Part shown: positions 46,401 through 54,943 of the stretch, one piece after another
Layout of the letters: each line of letters begins with the position of its first letter
Position numbering within the stretch: position 1 is the stretch's first letter
Origin: Bolinopsis microptera
Taxonomy: Eukaryota > Ctenophora > Tentaculata > Lobata > Bolinopsidae
Direction of reading: 5' to 3'
DNA: 64,000 nucleotides
Assembly (NCBI RefSeq): GCF_026151205.1
Contig: NC_087083.1
Location: forward strand, 4,070,460-4,134,459
The notes under the pieces: model-generated
What the model saw: only the letters and a program-made list of their open reading frames with translations
Database searches by the model: none
What the model was told of the DNA's origin: nothing
Translations under genes and position numbers: made by a program

Positions 46401-48860
46401 CCCAAAAATATTCGTCAGAGAAGAACAGCTAATAGAAAGGTTCATCACCAGTTGCAGTGTACACACATAATACACACAATATTACACAATGCGTATGACG
46501 ATCAAGCCTGATAAAATCACTTTGTTTATCAATTCTACACAATTTTATTTCATGTTAGATGTGATATAATGATCAGAATTATTCGATTTCATAAACTTGC
46601 AATCATATCATGCTTTAAAGTGAGATTTGCACATTACTAGGTACAGTAAGATCAATACATTCACGGCAGGCGGGGGGGGGGGGGTGGGGGCAGGGGGCCG
46701 AGGGGGGTCGGCAGGGGGCCGGGGGCAAGGGGGTCTTTATGCAACAAGCATCAGCACAGGCAAATTGAAAACAAGAGTTAGTGTTTTGATGGCAATGCTT
46801 TGCTGAACTCACTGTATCCTCTACAATTCTACTACTTCTAGGCTTTCCTCTGCCCCTACTATCCCTTGATGGAACCTGGTCTTTTTTTGCACACATTTTA
46901 GTTCAATCAACATATGGCTTATAGGCTCATTGCTGTAATTTAGGGTTTGGTGAAAAAATGGACCAAACATCAAGATATATTTTATATACATAAATAGAGA
47001 GTATGATTCAATCTGGTTTAATTTTTCACTATGCATCATCTAATGTTGTTAATACTAATTAAACAAATGAGATAAATAAATAAAATAGCCCACCTGATGT
47101 ACCGAGGAGCTTTTAAGCTGACTGAAACAAGGAATGGTACTTTTTGGGTTATGATCGAGTTTGTCAGAGGTAGGATATTTCTGCGATCTGACTTCACCTC
47201 TGTTGCTCAAATCACCACTTGCAGTTCTATAAGGCTGACCTAATTTATAGTCTGGTGAGACACTGTAGGGAGAAACTTTCGGCTTATTTTGATTTCCGCC
47301 CATGAGAATTGCTCCAACTTCACCATCAGAGTCTGTGCGAGTAGAAGATGCTCTGACCTCATCGTATAACTTGTCACGAGATTTCATAGTCAACGAGGGA
47401 TGTTTCCCGATAAAACTGTAAGGATTATTCACTTTCGGCTTATTTTGATTTCCGCCCATGAGAATTGCTCCAACTTCACCATCACAGTCTCTGTGAGTAG
47501 AAGATGCTCTGACCTCATCGTATAACTTGTCACGAGACTTCATAGTCAACGAGGGATGTTTCCCAATAAAACTGTAAGGATTATTCAAAGAATCTGATAT
47601 TTCAGTACTACATGTTTCATCATTGAAAAATGTAGGTTTGTAGGCTGGAGTGAGTAGTTCTGAATTAGAATACTTCAAAAAGTTACTGACAGCAGACCTA
47701 TTTGAGCAAACATCGACCTGTGTGTCTATACTACCCTCTCGGTTTTGTATGTGTGAATTGAATGATGGAAGAACTGAAGTCTTCACTTGAGTTGGTCTTA
47801 ATCCTATTGGTCCTAATTGGGGTGTTTCAAACACAGGAGGTCCTAATTCAGGAGGCCCTAATTCAGGAGGTCGTAATCCAAGTGGTTCTAATTCAGGTGG
47901 TCCTAATCCAGGAGGTCCTAATCCAAGTGGTCCTAATCCAGGAGGCCCTAATCCAGGAGGTCGTAATCCAGGAGGCCCTAATCCAGGAGGTTGCAATCCA
48001 GGAGGCCCTAATCCAGGTGGTCCCATTCCAGGAGGATAGTTGTGTGACATAAGTTCGGGAAAAGCATTATTTTGATTGAAGAACTGATATGATAGTTCCA
48101 AATCTCCAAAGCTTGAGATTTCATGATGATTATAGCTATGATTGTCTTGAACTTGCTGCGGTCTTGAATACCTTGATTGACCATAGCTCATTTTTGATTG
48201 CATTGGAGATAAAGTGTAAGACTGGGTCTCTGAAGCGAGCTGCTTAGCTAGTTCTTGCAATTCTTGGTTATAATCAGTAGGCTGATTTGGGATCACCAAA
48301 CTCATCTCTGAAGAACTGCTTAGGGATACCTTTAGGGAATCTAGTATAGGTGGTTTTTCTGATTTGTACTGTTGAAGCACATTAGCCACTAAATTAGTTT
48401 CAAGTAATACTTTTGAGTTCTCATCGGACTTGCCATGATATTCTGAATGAGCTAAAACATTAAAGCGTTTCCGTTTCTTTTGATCAGGTGATCTGCTGGT
48501 TGGAGATACCTCTACTGTTTGTCGAAAGGATTTGCCACTGCAATCATCATTAGAGGAATTTGTCTTCTTTTTTGTTGAGGAAGTTTTGCTAGGTAAGTTA
48601 TTTTCGCGAGGAACCTCCTTTAAGATAGGCATTGATTGATCATTATCAGTCATTGAACCCTTTACACTAGAAATTATATCCTCAGACTTCTTCTTTGATC
48701 TGATTTTGCCTGTTTCCACAGGCTCACATGAAGACTTTTTTGATCGAATTCTATCTGATACTATTCCAGTGCCATTTAAGTTCTTGTTATCAACCTTAGC
48801 TCTGGCTATCAGAACATTTCTCTGAAAGTTGACAATCTTGTCCTGGTTGTCTGATGACAT
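43368..48860 (-). CDS. TRPT1: TRPT1/Tpt1-domain gene with long N-terminal extension (8 exons)
   Basis: The C-terminal part is a tRNA 2'-phosphotransferase (KptA/Tpt1), the NAD-dependent enzyme that removes the 2'-phosphate left by tRNA splicing. It has the ISKALSG..CRH start, a winged-helix-like middle with KQRF, ANQGHS, IVHGTY, GLSKMNRTHIHFAVGLP, VISGMR and a final NNVILCSGNEDGLLPTKYF. The conserved arginine before ANQGHS is cysteine here. Five exons (from 45762 down) are well supported. Two short arginine/serine-rich exons and a 589-codon first exon join them in phase 0 throughout, giving about 910 codons against roughly 250 in human TRPT1. The join to the 589-codon exon is inference. It could be a separate gene whose 3' exons I cannot see. 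Confidence 0.8.
43376..43478 (+). repeat. tRNA-like SINE head
   Basis: AGTTGTTAGAGCGGTCTGC resembles a tRNA A box and GGGTCAAATCCCACC a B box, about 60 bp apart, like a tRNA-derived SINE head. It does not fold into an intact tRNA as read. Antisense to the terminal TRPT1 exon. Confidence 0.5.
43698..43814 (-). CDS. TRPT1: TRPT1 catalytic exon 7
   Basis: Follows CTCTAACAG. Encodes DGLQFYKSKNNVILCSGNED and GLLPTKYFTSVI, the end of the Tpt1 fold (FFRSANGVILTPGNxDGFLLPKYF in human). Ends CAGT|GTAAGT, phase 1. Confidence 0.94.
43997..44126 (-). CDS. TRPT1: TRPT1 catalytic exon 6
   Basis: Encodes GLSKMNRTHIHFAVGLPSNR, then VISGMRGDCQVVIYIDMSAA, the most conserved Tpt1 block, with the HIHF and GMR motifs. 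Ends AAAG|GTGGGA, phase 1. Confidence 0.95.
44160..44420. repeat. Irregular TTAGTATTAGTGACCAGATT repeat
   Basis: About six units of 30-60 bp in TRPT1 intron 5, alternating with CAGTAACCTAATTA. Adjacent to the exon 5 donor. Confidence 0.85.
44441..44539 (-). CDS. TRPT1: TRPT1 catalytic exon 5
   Basis: 33 codons between ATTTTAG and AAG|GTATGC. Encodes VQGLELERIE, then TGIVHGTYDAAWESIRRK, matching the VVHGTFWxHWxSIxxKGL segment of TRPT1. Confidence 0.93.
44969..45041. repeat. Perfect 25-bp hairpin
   Basis: The arm containing CTGTCCGACAGCGACATCTG (44969-44993) is exactly complementary to 45017-45041, with a 23-bp loop and an internal CTGTCCGACAG repeat. In TRPT1 intron 4. Confidence 0.9.
45163..45500. 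repeat. GGTTGCCT/GGTTACCT array with copied TRPT1 exon 4 donor
   Basis: Runs of CTGGTTGC and CTGGTTAC alternate with copies at about 45163-45198 and 45354-45389 of the minus-strand junction GCACTCTTTTGAA|GTAAGTC. The real exon end is the third, at 45514. Confidence 0.92.
45514..45762 (-). CDS. TRPT1: TRPT1 catalytic exon 4
   Basis: 83 codons after GGTTTTCAG. Encodes KISKALSGICRHKHGTE, GGYFSVEEIL, SNDKQRFSL and LLICANQGHS. The Arg-His pair of Tpt1 is present (CRH). The usual Arg before ANQGH is Cys (TGT). Ends GAA|GTAAGT, phase 0. A 30-bp copy of the exon's first bases sits directly upstream of the acceptor. Confidence 0.93.
45989..46240 (-). CDS. TRPT1: Probable exon 3 of TRPT1-domain gene
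   Basis: 84 codons after CTAACAATTTCAG, a good branch point plus acceptor. The peptide is serine/glycine/arginine-rich with GRYSSPLNRAGRHSSPSNR, a short repeat. Ends ACT|GTAATT, phase 0. It sits where human TRPT1 has a short basic N-terminus. Confidence 0.6.
46665..46735. repeat. G-rich tract
   Basis: About 70 bp of G runs with CAGGGGGCCG repeats on the plus strand. In the second intron of the TRPT1-domain gene. Confidence 0.85.
46813..46875 (-). CDS. TRPT1: Probable exon 2 of TRPT1-domain gene
   Basis: 21 codons, VPSRDSRGRGKPRSS plus RIVEDT, between AGACCAG and ACA|GTGAGT, phase 0 at both ends. RGRGKPRSS resembles GRYTGKPRSS in the next exon, suggesting an old exon duplication. The acceptor lacks a good pyrimidine tract. 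Confidence 0.55.
47094..48860 (-). CDS. Low-complexity 589-codon exon with GPPGL repeats
   Basis: The frame opens at an ATG at 48860, just after an AG in TTTAATGCAG, and ends at CATCAG|GTGGGC. The N-terminal third is lysine/serine-rich with SRSPDQKKRKRF, a possible nuclear signal. Around residues 270-340 is a run of GPPGL/GPPEL pentapeptides. A 52-residue segment with NPYSFIGKHPSLTMKSRDKL is present twice in tandem (about residues 430-540), differing at only a few positions. I recognise no domain. It is either the N-terminal exon of the TRPT1-domain gene or a separate fast-evolving gene. Confidence 0.7.
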
Positions 48861-48922
48861 GATTATACAACCTGCATTAAATGTGATTAATTATGATGAT
48901 GAAAATCGAAAAATATTGGAGA

Positions 48923-49180
48923 CAGTGGCGTAACAAAGGGCTCCGCTGACCCCGCTGTGCGGGGGTGCGCCGTCTTAGGGGGCCGGGGGGCGCCAAATCG
49001 TCGTTTGAATGTGGGACAATTTCGAAAACTTAACTAAAGTACTAACAAAACTGCCCGTTTTGCTCTAGATATACACTTTTTTAGAGATTTTATCGGCGTA
49101 TCCTATAAAATCACCTAATTTGTTCAATTTTAGGGAGGGGCATGATTAGGGGAGGGGGCGCGTTATATTTGAAGCCATTG
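48923..49180. mobile_element. hAT-like terminal fragment
   Basis: Begins CAGTGGCGTAAC, a common hAT terminal sequence in animals, followed by a GC-rich stretch with GGGGGCCGGGGGGCGCC. No matching opposite end was seen, so it is a partial copy or was cut by the retroelement next to it. Confidence 0.45.
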
Positions 49181-49191
49181 ACTCAAAGTTA

Positions 49192-51396
49192 GTGAAAAAG
49201 GCTGCTAAGCTGACATCAGGCTCAGGTGGCCCAACACTAGTAGACTCAGAGTGCTGGCAACACATCTTATGCTGCTGTGCTTTTAGTAAATCTCAGGATC
49301 TTTTTGCTGAAGCAATTGCCAGATTAGCCAGGCGCATATGTACTGAAGATGTTAACTTCCAATCAATAGCAGTGCTTACAGCTGGTAGACTGGTTCCTCT
49401 AGATAAATGCCCAGGCCTTAGGCCAATTGGTATTGGTGAGATATTGAGACGGATTATCGGGAAGTGTGTGATGATGGTGTTAAAGAAAGATGTTCAGAAG
49501 GATGCAGGGCCACTTCAAACATGTGCAGGTCACGAAGGGGGAATTGAAGCAGCAATACACGCTATGGCAGAGGTTCATAATAACGAGGAAACAGAAGCCA
49601 TTTTGCTAGTGGATGCTTCCAACGCATTCAACGCTCTCAACAGGACCGCTGCTACCAACAACATGCAGTATGTTTGCCCACCGCTTGCCAAATACTTCGA
49701 AAACACCTATAGGGAACCAACAGACCTCTATGTAGCTAATAGTGAGGGAGTGATCATCAAGAGCAGTGAAGGTTTCACTCAAGGAGACAATATTGCTACT
49801 GGTGGATATGCTCTTAGCACCAAGCCATTTATTGACCACCTGAGAAACATCGTCAAACAGGTGTGGTTTGCAGATGATAGTGCTGCTGGTGGGAAATTGG
49901 AGGCTGTGTATAAGTGGTGGAAGGAGTTGCTCCAAGTTGGACCTAAGTATGGTTATTTTCCTAACCCATCTAAGAGCATTTTAGTAGTAAAGGACCCACA
50001 GATGATCGACCAGGCCAAGGCATTGTTTGGAGAGTTCAATATGCAAATAACATCAGGCACACGGCATCTTGGTGCAGTACTTGGCAATACAGGTGTCAAA
50101 GATCAGTACATTTCCGATAAGGTCCAAGGGTGGTGTAACGACATCAAGATGCTAGCTGATATTGCAGAATCTGAGCCTCAAGCAGCCTACTCAGCCTACA
50201 TCTCTGGCATCCAACACAGATGGAAGTTTGTTCAAAGGACTGTTCCTAACATCTCTGAAGCCATGGAGCCGCTAGAACATGAGATAAGACAAAAGCTTCT
50301 GCCAAAGATGCTGGGCAGGGAGATCTCAGACTTAGAGAGGGACGTGTTAAGTCTACCAATAAGATTGGGAGGATTGGGCATTGGTAAACCCCACGAGGAA
50401 TGCCACGCTGCGTACACAGCTTCCAAGCTACTCACCACCGAGCTTACAAAGGCAATAGTGGACCAACAGGAAAGTTACACTGCATCCAGTAACCTAAGCA
50501 AATCAGGGAAAGAAATGATCAAAAATTTGAAGAACTCCGAGCTCCAAGCCAAGTTTAACGCTATAGCTGAAAGATGTGGCACCTCCTCCAAGAGAGCACT
50601 ACTAGCAGCAAGAGAAAAGGGAGCATCCAGTTGGCTTAACACATTGCCACTTCAGCAGTATGGCTACACTCTGAACAAAGAGGAGTTTCGTGACAGCGTC
50701 TGCTTACGCTACAGCTGGTGGATACCAAACACTCCCATCACTTGTGGATGTGGGAAAACAAGTGATCTTGACCACCTTCTCACCTGTAAGCTAGGGGGCT
50801 ACGTGATAATGACCCACAACAACATCAGAGACACATTGGCAAATCTCCTTCGTGAGGTATGTCATGATGTGAAAGTCGAACCCCAGCTACAGAAGGTAAA
50901 TGAGGGTGACTGCCTCAACCCCAAGACTATAACAGGTGACCAAGCTCGGCTTGACGTATCTGCTAGAGGAGTTTGGACTCCATTTGATAAGACCTTTCTT
51001 GACATAAGGGTTTCACACCCCAATTGCTTATCAAACAGGACCAAAACTCTTCAAGAAGTATACGAAGAGAACGAGAAGGAGAAGAAGGATGAGTACTTGG
51101 AGAGAGTGTTGAACGTAGAGAAGGCCACTTTCACCCCGGCTGTATTTCTCACAACTGGAGGCATGTCCAAAGAATGTAAGCGATTTGTAAATAGAGTAGC
51201 AGACCTCATCGCCAGGAAAAGGAAAGAGAGGTATTGCGATGTGGTAAGACATGTGAGGACAAGAATAAGATTCGCAATGTTAAGAACCACACTCATTGCT
51301 CTACGAGGGTACAGAGGGAAAAAAATGGACAGCAAATATGAGAAACCACTATCAGAAGTCTCTTATAACCTCATCCCTGCCCCTATGATGGAGTAG
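49192..51396 (+). CDS. Reverse transcriptase of a non-LTR-like retroelement, 5'-truncated
   Basis: A 734-codon open frame without a clear initiator Met. RT motifs in order: LRPIGIGEILRRI (about 75), LLVDASNAFNALNR with Asp 141, GFTQGDN (194), VWFADDSAAGG with Asp-Asp 228-229 and GTRHLGAVLG. Then a C-x-C-x7-H-x4-C zinc knuckle (CGCGKTSDLDHLLTC, from 518) and a segment with Asp 588 and FLDIRVSHP at about 602-610, resembling the restriction-like endonuclease end of R2-type elements. No stop codons inside, so it is young or a host-retained frame. The clade is not determined. Lies between two genes in opposite orientation to both. Confidence 0.85.
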   Translation: MKKAAKLTSGSGGPTLVDSECWQHILCCCAFSKSQDLFAEAIARLARRICTEDVNFQSIAVLTAGRLVPLDKCPGLRPIGIGEILRRIIGKCVMMVLKKDVQKDAGPLQTCAGHEGGIEAAIHAMAEVHNNEETEAILLVDASNAFNALNRTAATNNMQYVCPPLAKYFENTYREPTDLYVANSEGVIIKSSEGFTQGDNIATGGYALSTKPFIDHLRNIVKQVWFADDSAAGGKLEAVYKWWKELLQVGPKYGYFPNPSKSILVVKDPQMIDQAKALFGEFNMQITSGTRHLGAVLGNTGVKDQYISDKVQGWCNDIKMLADIAESEPQAAYSAYISGIQHRWKFVQRTVPNISEAMEPLEHEIRQKLLPKMLGREISDLERDVLSLPIRLGGLGIGKPHEECHAAYTASKLLTTELTKAIVDQQESYTASSNLSKSGKEMIKNLKNSELQAKFNAIAERCGTSSKRALLAAREKGASSWLNTLPLQQYGYTLNKEEFRDSVCLRYSWWIPNTPITCGCGKTSDLDHLLTCKLGGYVIMTHNNIRDTLANLLREVCHDVKVEPQLQKVNEGDCLNPKTITGDQARLDVSARGVWTPFDKTFLDIRVSHPNCLSNRTKTLQEVYEENEKEKKDEYLERVLNVEKATFTPAVFLTTGGMSKECKRFVNRVADLIARKRKERYCDVVRHVRTRIRFAMLRTTLIALRGYRGKKMDSKYEKPLSEVSYNLIPAPMME

Positions 51397-51980
51397 ATGT
51401 GTATATATTTGATTTTTGATATTTCATATTATATAATATTGGTAGCAGTGGACAATTTCCGTTACCTCTGTATTGTGCTCTGCCAATTGCAACACTTGAA
51501 TTAATTTATTGTATATATAATACTGTTTGACACACTTATCTTCATAATGAAAAAAATTTATGGAAAAATATAATTAGTAGATCGGTATGAATATTGTTTC
51601 AAAGATAAAGTGCAATATTAAAAGCTCTAAATTAAGGAATCTTCGTAAAGCTTTTCTATTTAACGTAGAATATTTGTTCCAATTACAGGACCGTCGACGA
51701 GTCCAACTCGGCGCGCGTCCAGGTAGGTTGTAAACCTACAATTTTCTATCTGAGAGAGTTATACCTTATTGGAATGCCCTGTGGATGTTAAGAATTCTTA
51801 TAAAGTAAAGTAAAGTAAAGTAAAAATTGTGACATAACATCATCACACATGTCTACAAAGTATCAAATCACTATATGGAAAAATATAAATATCTTACCCC
51901 CAAAATTAATAAATTGTTAACTACATCTTTATTTTAAAAAATTTTCAAATAAATTCAAAAAGCATCCCCAAAAGATAACC
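51397..51980. other. AT-rich spacer with LINE-tail trace
   Basis: Around 51750 plus-strand frames give ERVIPYWNALW and DVKNS, a third decayed copy of the LINE tail. The rest shows nothing recognisable. Confidence 0.4.
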
Positions 51981-52422
51981 CTATTCATACTTCCCAGTGG
52001 AATAAATATTTACATATCGCTTTTTTGCCACAAAAGGATGAAAATAAAGATAATCATTATGCTTCTCTTTATTACTAACATAGCTAGGTCCTTCAATTCT
52101 CCCTAATACTTCATTTGAAACATTCCAAAAATGTGAATTATTAGAAATATCCTTAGAAATCATATCTTTCTTAAACCCTTCTAATTTAATCTTAAAACTT
52201 AAAACAGTCACCGAGTTCTTAACATCTGGAGGGAGTTTGTTCCAGTAAGGAATAACTCGCTCTGGAAGAAATGAACTTTGGAGATTCCTAATCTTTGCCA
52301 TACTCTTACAACATCTGTTGGATGATACAAGATTAAGACCAGATCTGCTCACTTTGAACAAATCAGAGCCGTAATCGGTTAAACCATTAATAACTTTAAA
52401 AGCTTCAATAAGGTCCCCACGT
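51981..52422 (-). pseudogene. LINE ORF2 C-terminal fragment
   Basis: Open frame with RGDLIEAFKVINGL, then FLPERVIPYWNKLPPDVKNS and FWNVSNEVLGRIEGP, the tail typical of CR1/L2/Jockey-type reverse transcriptase proteins. The RT core is absent, so it is a fragment. Confidence 0.75.
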
Positions 52423-53794
52423 ATTCACTGCTAAGTAAAACAAAATTTAGGTAAAACAAAATTTAAATTTTATTGCCATATTACAATGAATAATAATATC
52501 ATAATAAACATAGTATTATAGTTAAACTTAAACATCCGATAATAAACTCATGAAAATTAGATATGCTTATGAAAATTACTCTTATAACCCTTTTTACCAT
52601 ATACTTGACCATTGCTAATGATCTGGCCCGGCGCGCGCTACTTCGTAGCACTTGCCATCGAGAAGAAAGCGGCGCGCGCTACTTCGAAGAAATTTAGACG
52701 AGTAACATCCGTCAACCATAAAATATACTACTTGAAAATTCATCTCAATCATAAATTTCTATCAGCGCGGTGCCATGCACTCATTATAATGATGAATGAC
52801 GGCACCGAGCCTGAACTAATGAATTCAAAATTAAATAGAAATTCTATTTGTAAAGCAGAAGTGAAAGTTATTTTTAAAATAGTTCATTAACTGACTTGTA
52901 TTTTAATGTCATACGTTGTATGACCCACCGCGCACGAGTGCGCGGCTCCCCTGTATCGTAGAAACTCCATACACAGGAGGGGCTAAGTGCAAAGAAACTG
53001 CTGCTCACTGCAGCTGCACTCACTAGCAGCAGTGAGCAGCAGGAATGACAGGCTGAGCACGGTCCAGTAAAGTACACACGTTTACAAAATTATTTGCTCT
53101 CAACTCTAACTAGAGCCCTGATCGCGCTTGCAGTATTCATAAATTCATAGCTATGTGAACATAATCGTTTACGTTATCCATTTACAATATAAAAAAAAGA
53201 CTTTTAGTAATTTATAAATTGCAGAAAGTTAATTTGATTATTATATATAGCCGGATAATGATTGAATTAGTTATTTTACATTTTACGTTTGTTCTCAAGT
53301 GAATACTTTAAATGGATGATGATTAATCACTCTACACTCGACTGTCACGTGACTTAATCACCTCCTTATATGTTATAGATGGCGATATCTCGCTAGGGGA
53401 GTATTTTAACTCTATGTCATGACTTATGTGGGGTGATTCGGAATCAGCGTTCGATAATACATCGAATGAAATAGATTTCAATTATCGATCATGGGCCCTT
53501 TCAGAAAAATCTCAAAGATCGACTGTAGAGTGATTTTGCACGCTCGACTTTAAATCGTTTTTAGCATTGTATTACATTTTTATTAGGGGCCATGTGCTTA
53601 AGGCGTTCAGTATCAAGCATATATGATATAATTATAAGGAGGGAGGTTTTGTAGTACTAGTAGATAAACCCTTTATATTATTATTACTTTGATAAACGCT
53701 CCAAACTCTTACTCCCAATGATCAGAAATTTGCCCATAGTTGAAAATTCGTCTGAGAAGCAATTAAATCTAATGCCATCTGGAGTGATTAGAAA
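52423..53794. other. Intergenic DNA downstream of the channel gene
   Basis: Holds a direct repeat GGCGCGCGCTACTTCG (52630 and 52672), a CCGCGCAC/GTGCGCGG palindrome at 52928-52945, a 14-bp hairpin (CTGCTGCTCACTGC, 52998-53042) and otherwise AT-rich DNA. No convincing gene. Confidence 0.5.
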
Positions 53795-54943
53795 TCAGCG
53801 TTCAAATATAAGTCTTAGATTTTTCACTCCAGGGAAAGGTTTAATTTCAGGATCAAAAGATTCATTGTCAGTTTTTTGCACTCTCTCGAAAGGTTCAGTT
53901 TCTTGTACTTCCTCGAAAGATTCAATTTTACTTTCTTGCACTCCTTCGAAAGGTTTATTTTCATTTTCTTGCATTCCCTCGAAAGATTCAGTTTCTTGCA
54001 CTTCCTTGAAAGGTTCAGTTTCTTGCACTCCCTCGAAAGATTCAATTTTACTTTCTTGCACTCCCTCGAAAGGTTCAGTTTCTTGCATTTTCTCGAAAGA
54101 TTCAGTTTCAGTTTCTTGCACTCCCTCGAAATGTTCAGTTTCTTGCACTCTCTCGAAAGATTGAGTTTCTTGCATTTTCTCGAAAGATTCAGTTTCATTT
54201 TCTTGCACTCCCTCAAAATGTTCATTTTCTTGCACTCCCTCAAAATCTTCAATTGTTGCGTTGGTAATGTCCATACTAACATGTCTCCTGAATGCTTTTT
54301 GCAGCACAATCGTCGCACTACACCTCGATCGTACCCTGGTTGTTTTGACGGTCACTATAGAAAGCATTGGGAAGGCTGTTGTAAAGTTTTCAGACATGAG
54401 CGATTTAATCATATCAAACTCATCTGCATTGCTATTAGGACCGAGAGTTCGCGAGATAAGAGCCTGAAGAACGTCAATACAATGGGTCCTATCATAAGGA
54501 TAAAGTGGAATATCCAACTGCAACACTTCCTCCTCTGTAACACCGGGTATCCCTAGAGGTTGTGATAGCTGTCTCACTAGGTCTGGCAACACTCTCACGT
54601 TTAGAAATCCTGTCGCTTTCGGATCAAAGACCTTCCATTTCTCGTAAAAGAGATTGATGTCATCTACGTCTACTCCGACCTCGTCATCTTGTTGAGCAAT
54701 GCTGAAATTGTCTAGGATGACAGCAATATACATGTTTACCATGATCAAGAAAGCGATGAGAATGAAGGAAGAAATGTAGACAATAGCAAAACCCTTGGAC
54801 CCACAGTCTCCGGGAGAGTCTGCGGTAGAAACACTGCAGTCTGGCGGGGAGACCATGAGGGCATCTAGCACATCATTCCAGCCAGCTGATGTGGCCAACC
54901 TTATCATTAGGATTATTGCAGCAGGTGTTCGTTCAAAGTTCAT
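53795..54943 (-). CDS. Nav exon K: domain IV pore, S6, C-terminal tail
   Basis: Follows ATTTCACAG. Encodes the pore LATSAGWNDVLDALM with the filter Ala, S6 SSFILIAFLIMVNMYIAVIL, and an EF-hand-like segment INLFYEKWKVFDPKATGF. Then an IQ-like site CSATIVLQKAFRRHV and a tail of 9-11-residue acidic repeats of the form FEGVQETE. Stop TGA at 53795. Confidence 0.95.
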   Translation of the reverse strand: MNFERTPAAIILMIRLATSAGWNDVLDALMVSPPDCSVSTADSPGDCGSKGFAIVYISSFILIAFLIMVNMYIAVILDNFSIAQQDDEVGVDVDDINLFYEKWKVFDPKATGFLNVRVLPDLVRQLSQPLGIPGVTEEEVLQLDIPLYPYDRTHCIDVLQALISRTLGPNSNADEFDMIKSLMSENFTTAFPMLSIVTVKTTRVRSRCSATIVLQKAFRRHVSMDITNATIEDFEGVQENEHFEGVQENETESFEKMQETQSFERVQETEHFEGVQETETESFEKMQETEPFEGVQESKIESFEGVQETEPFKEVQETESFEGMQENENKPFEGVQESKIESFEEVQETEPFERVQKTDNESFDPEIKPFPGVKNLRLIFER

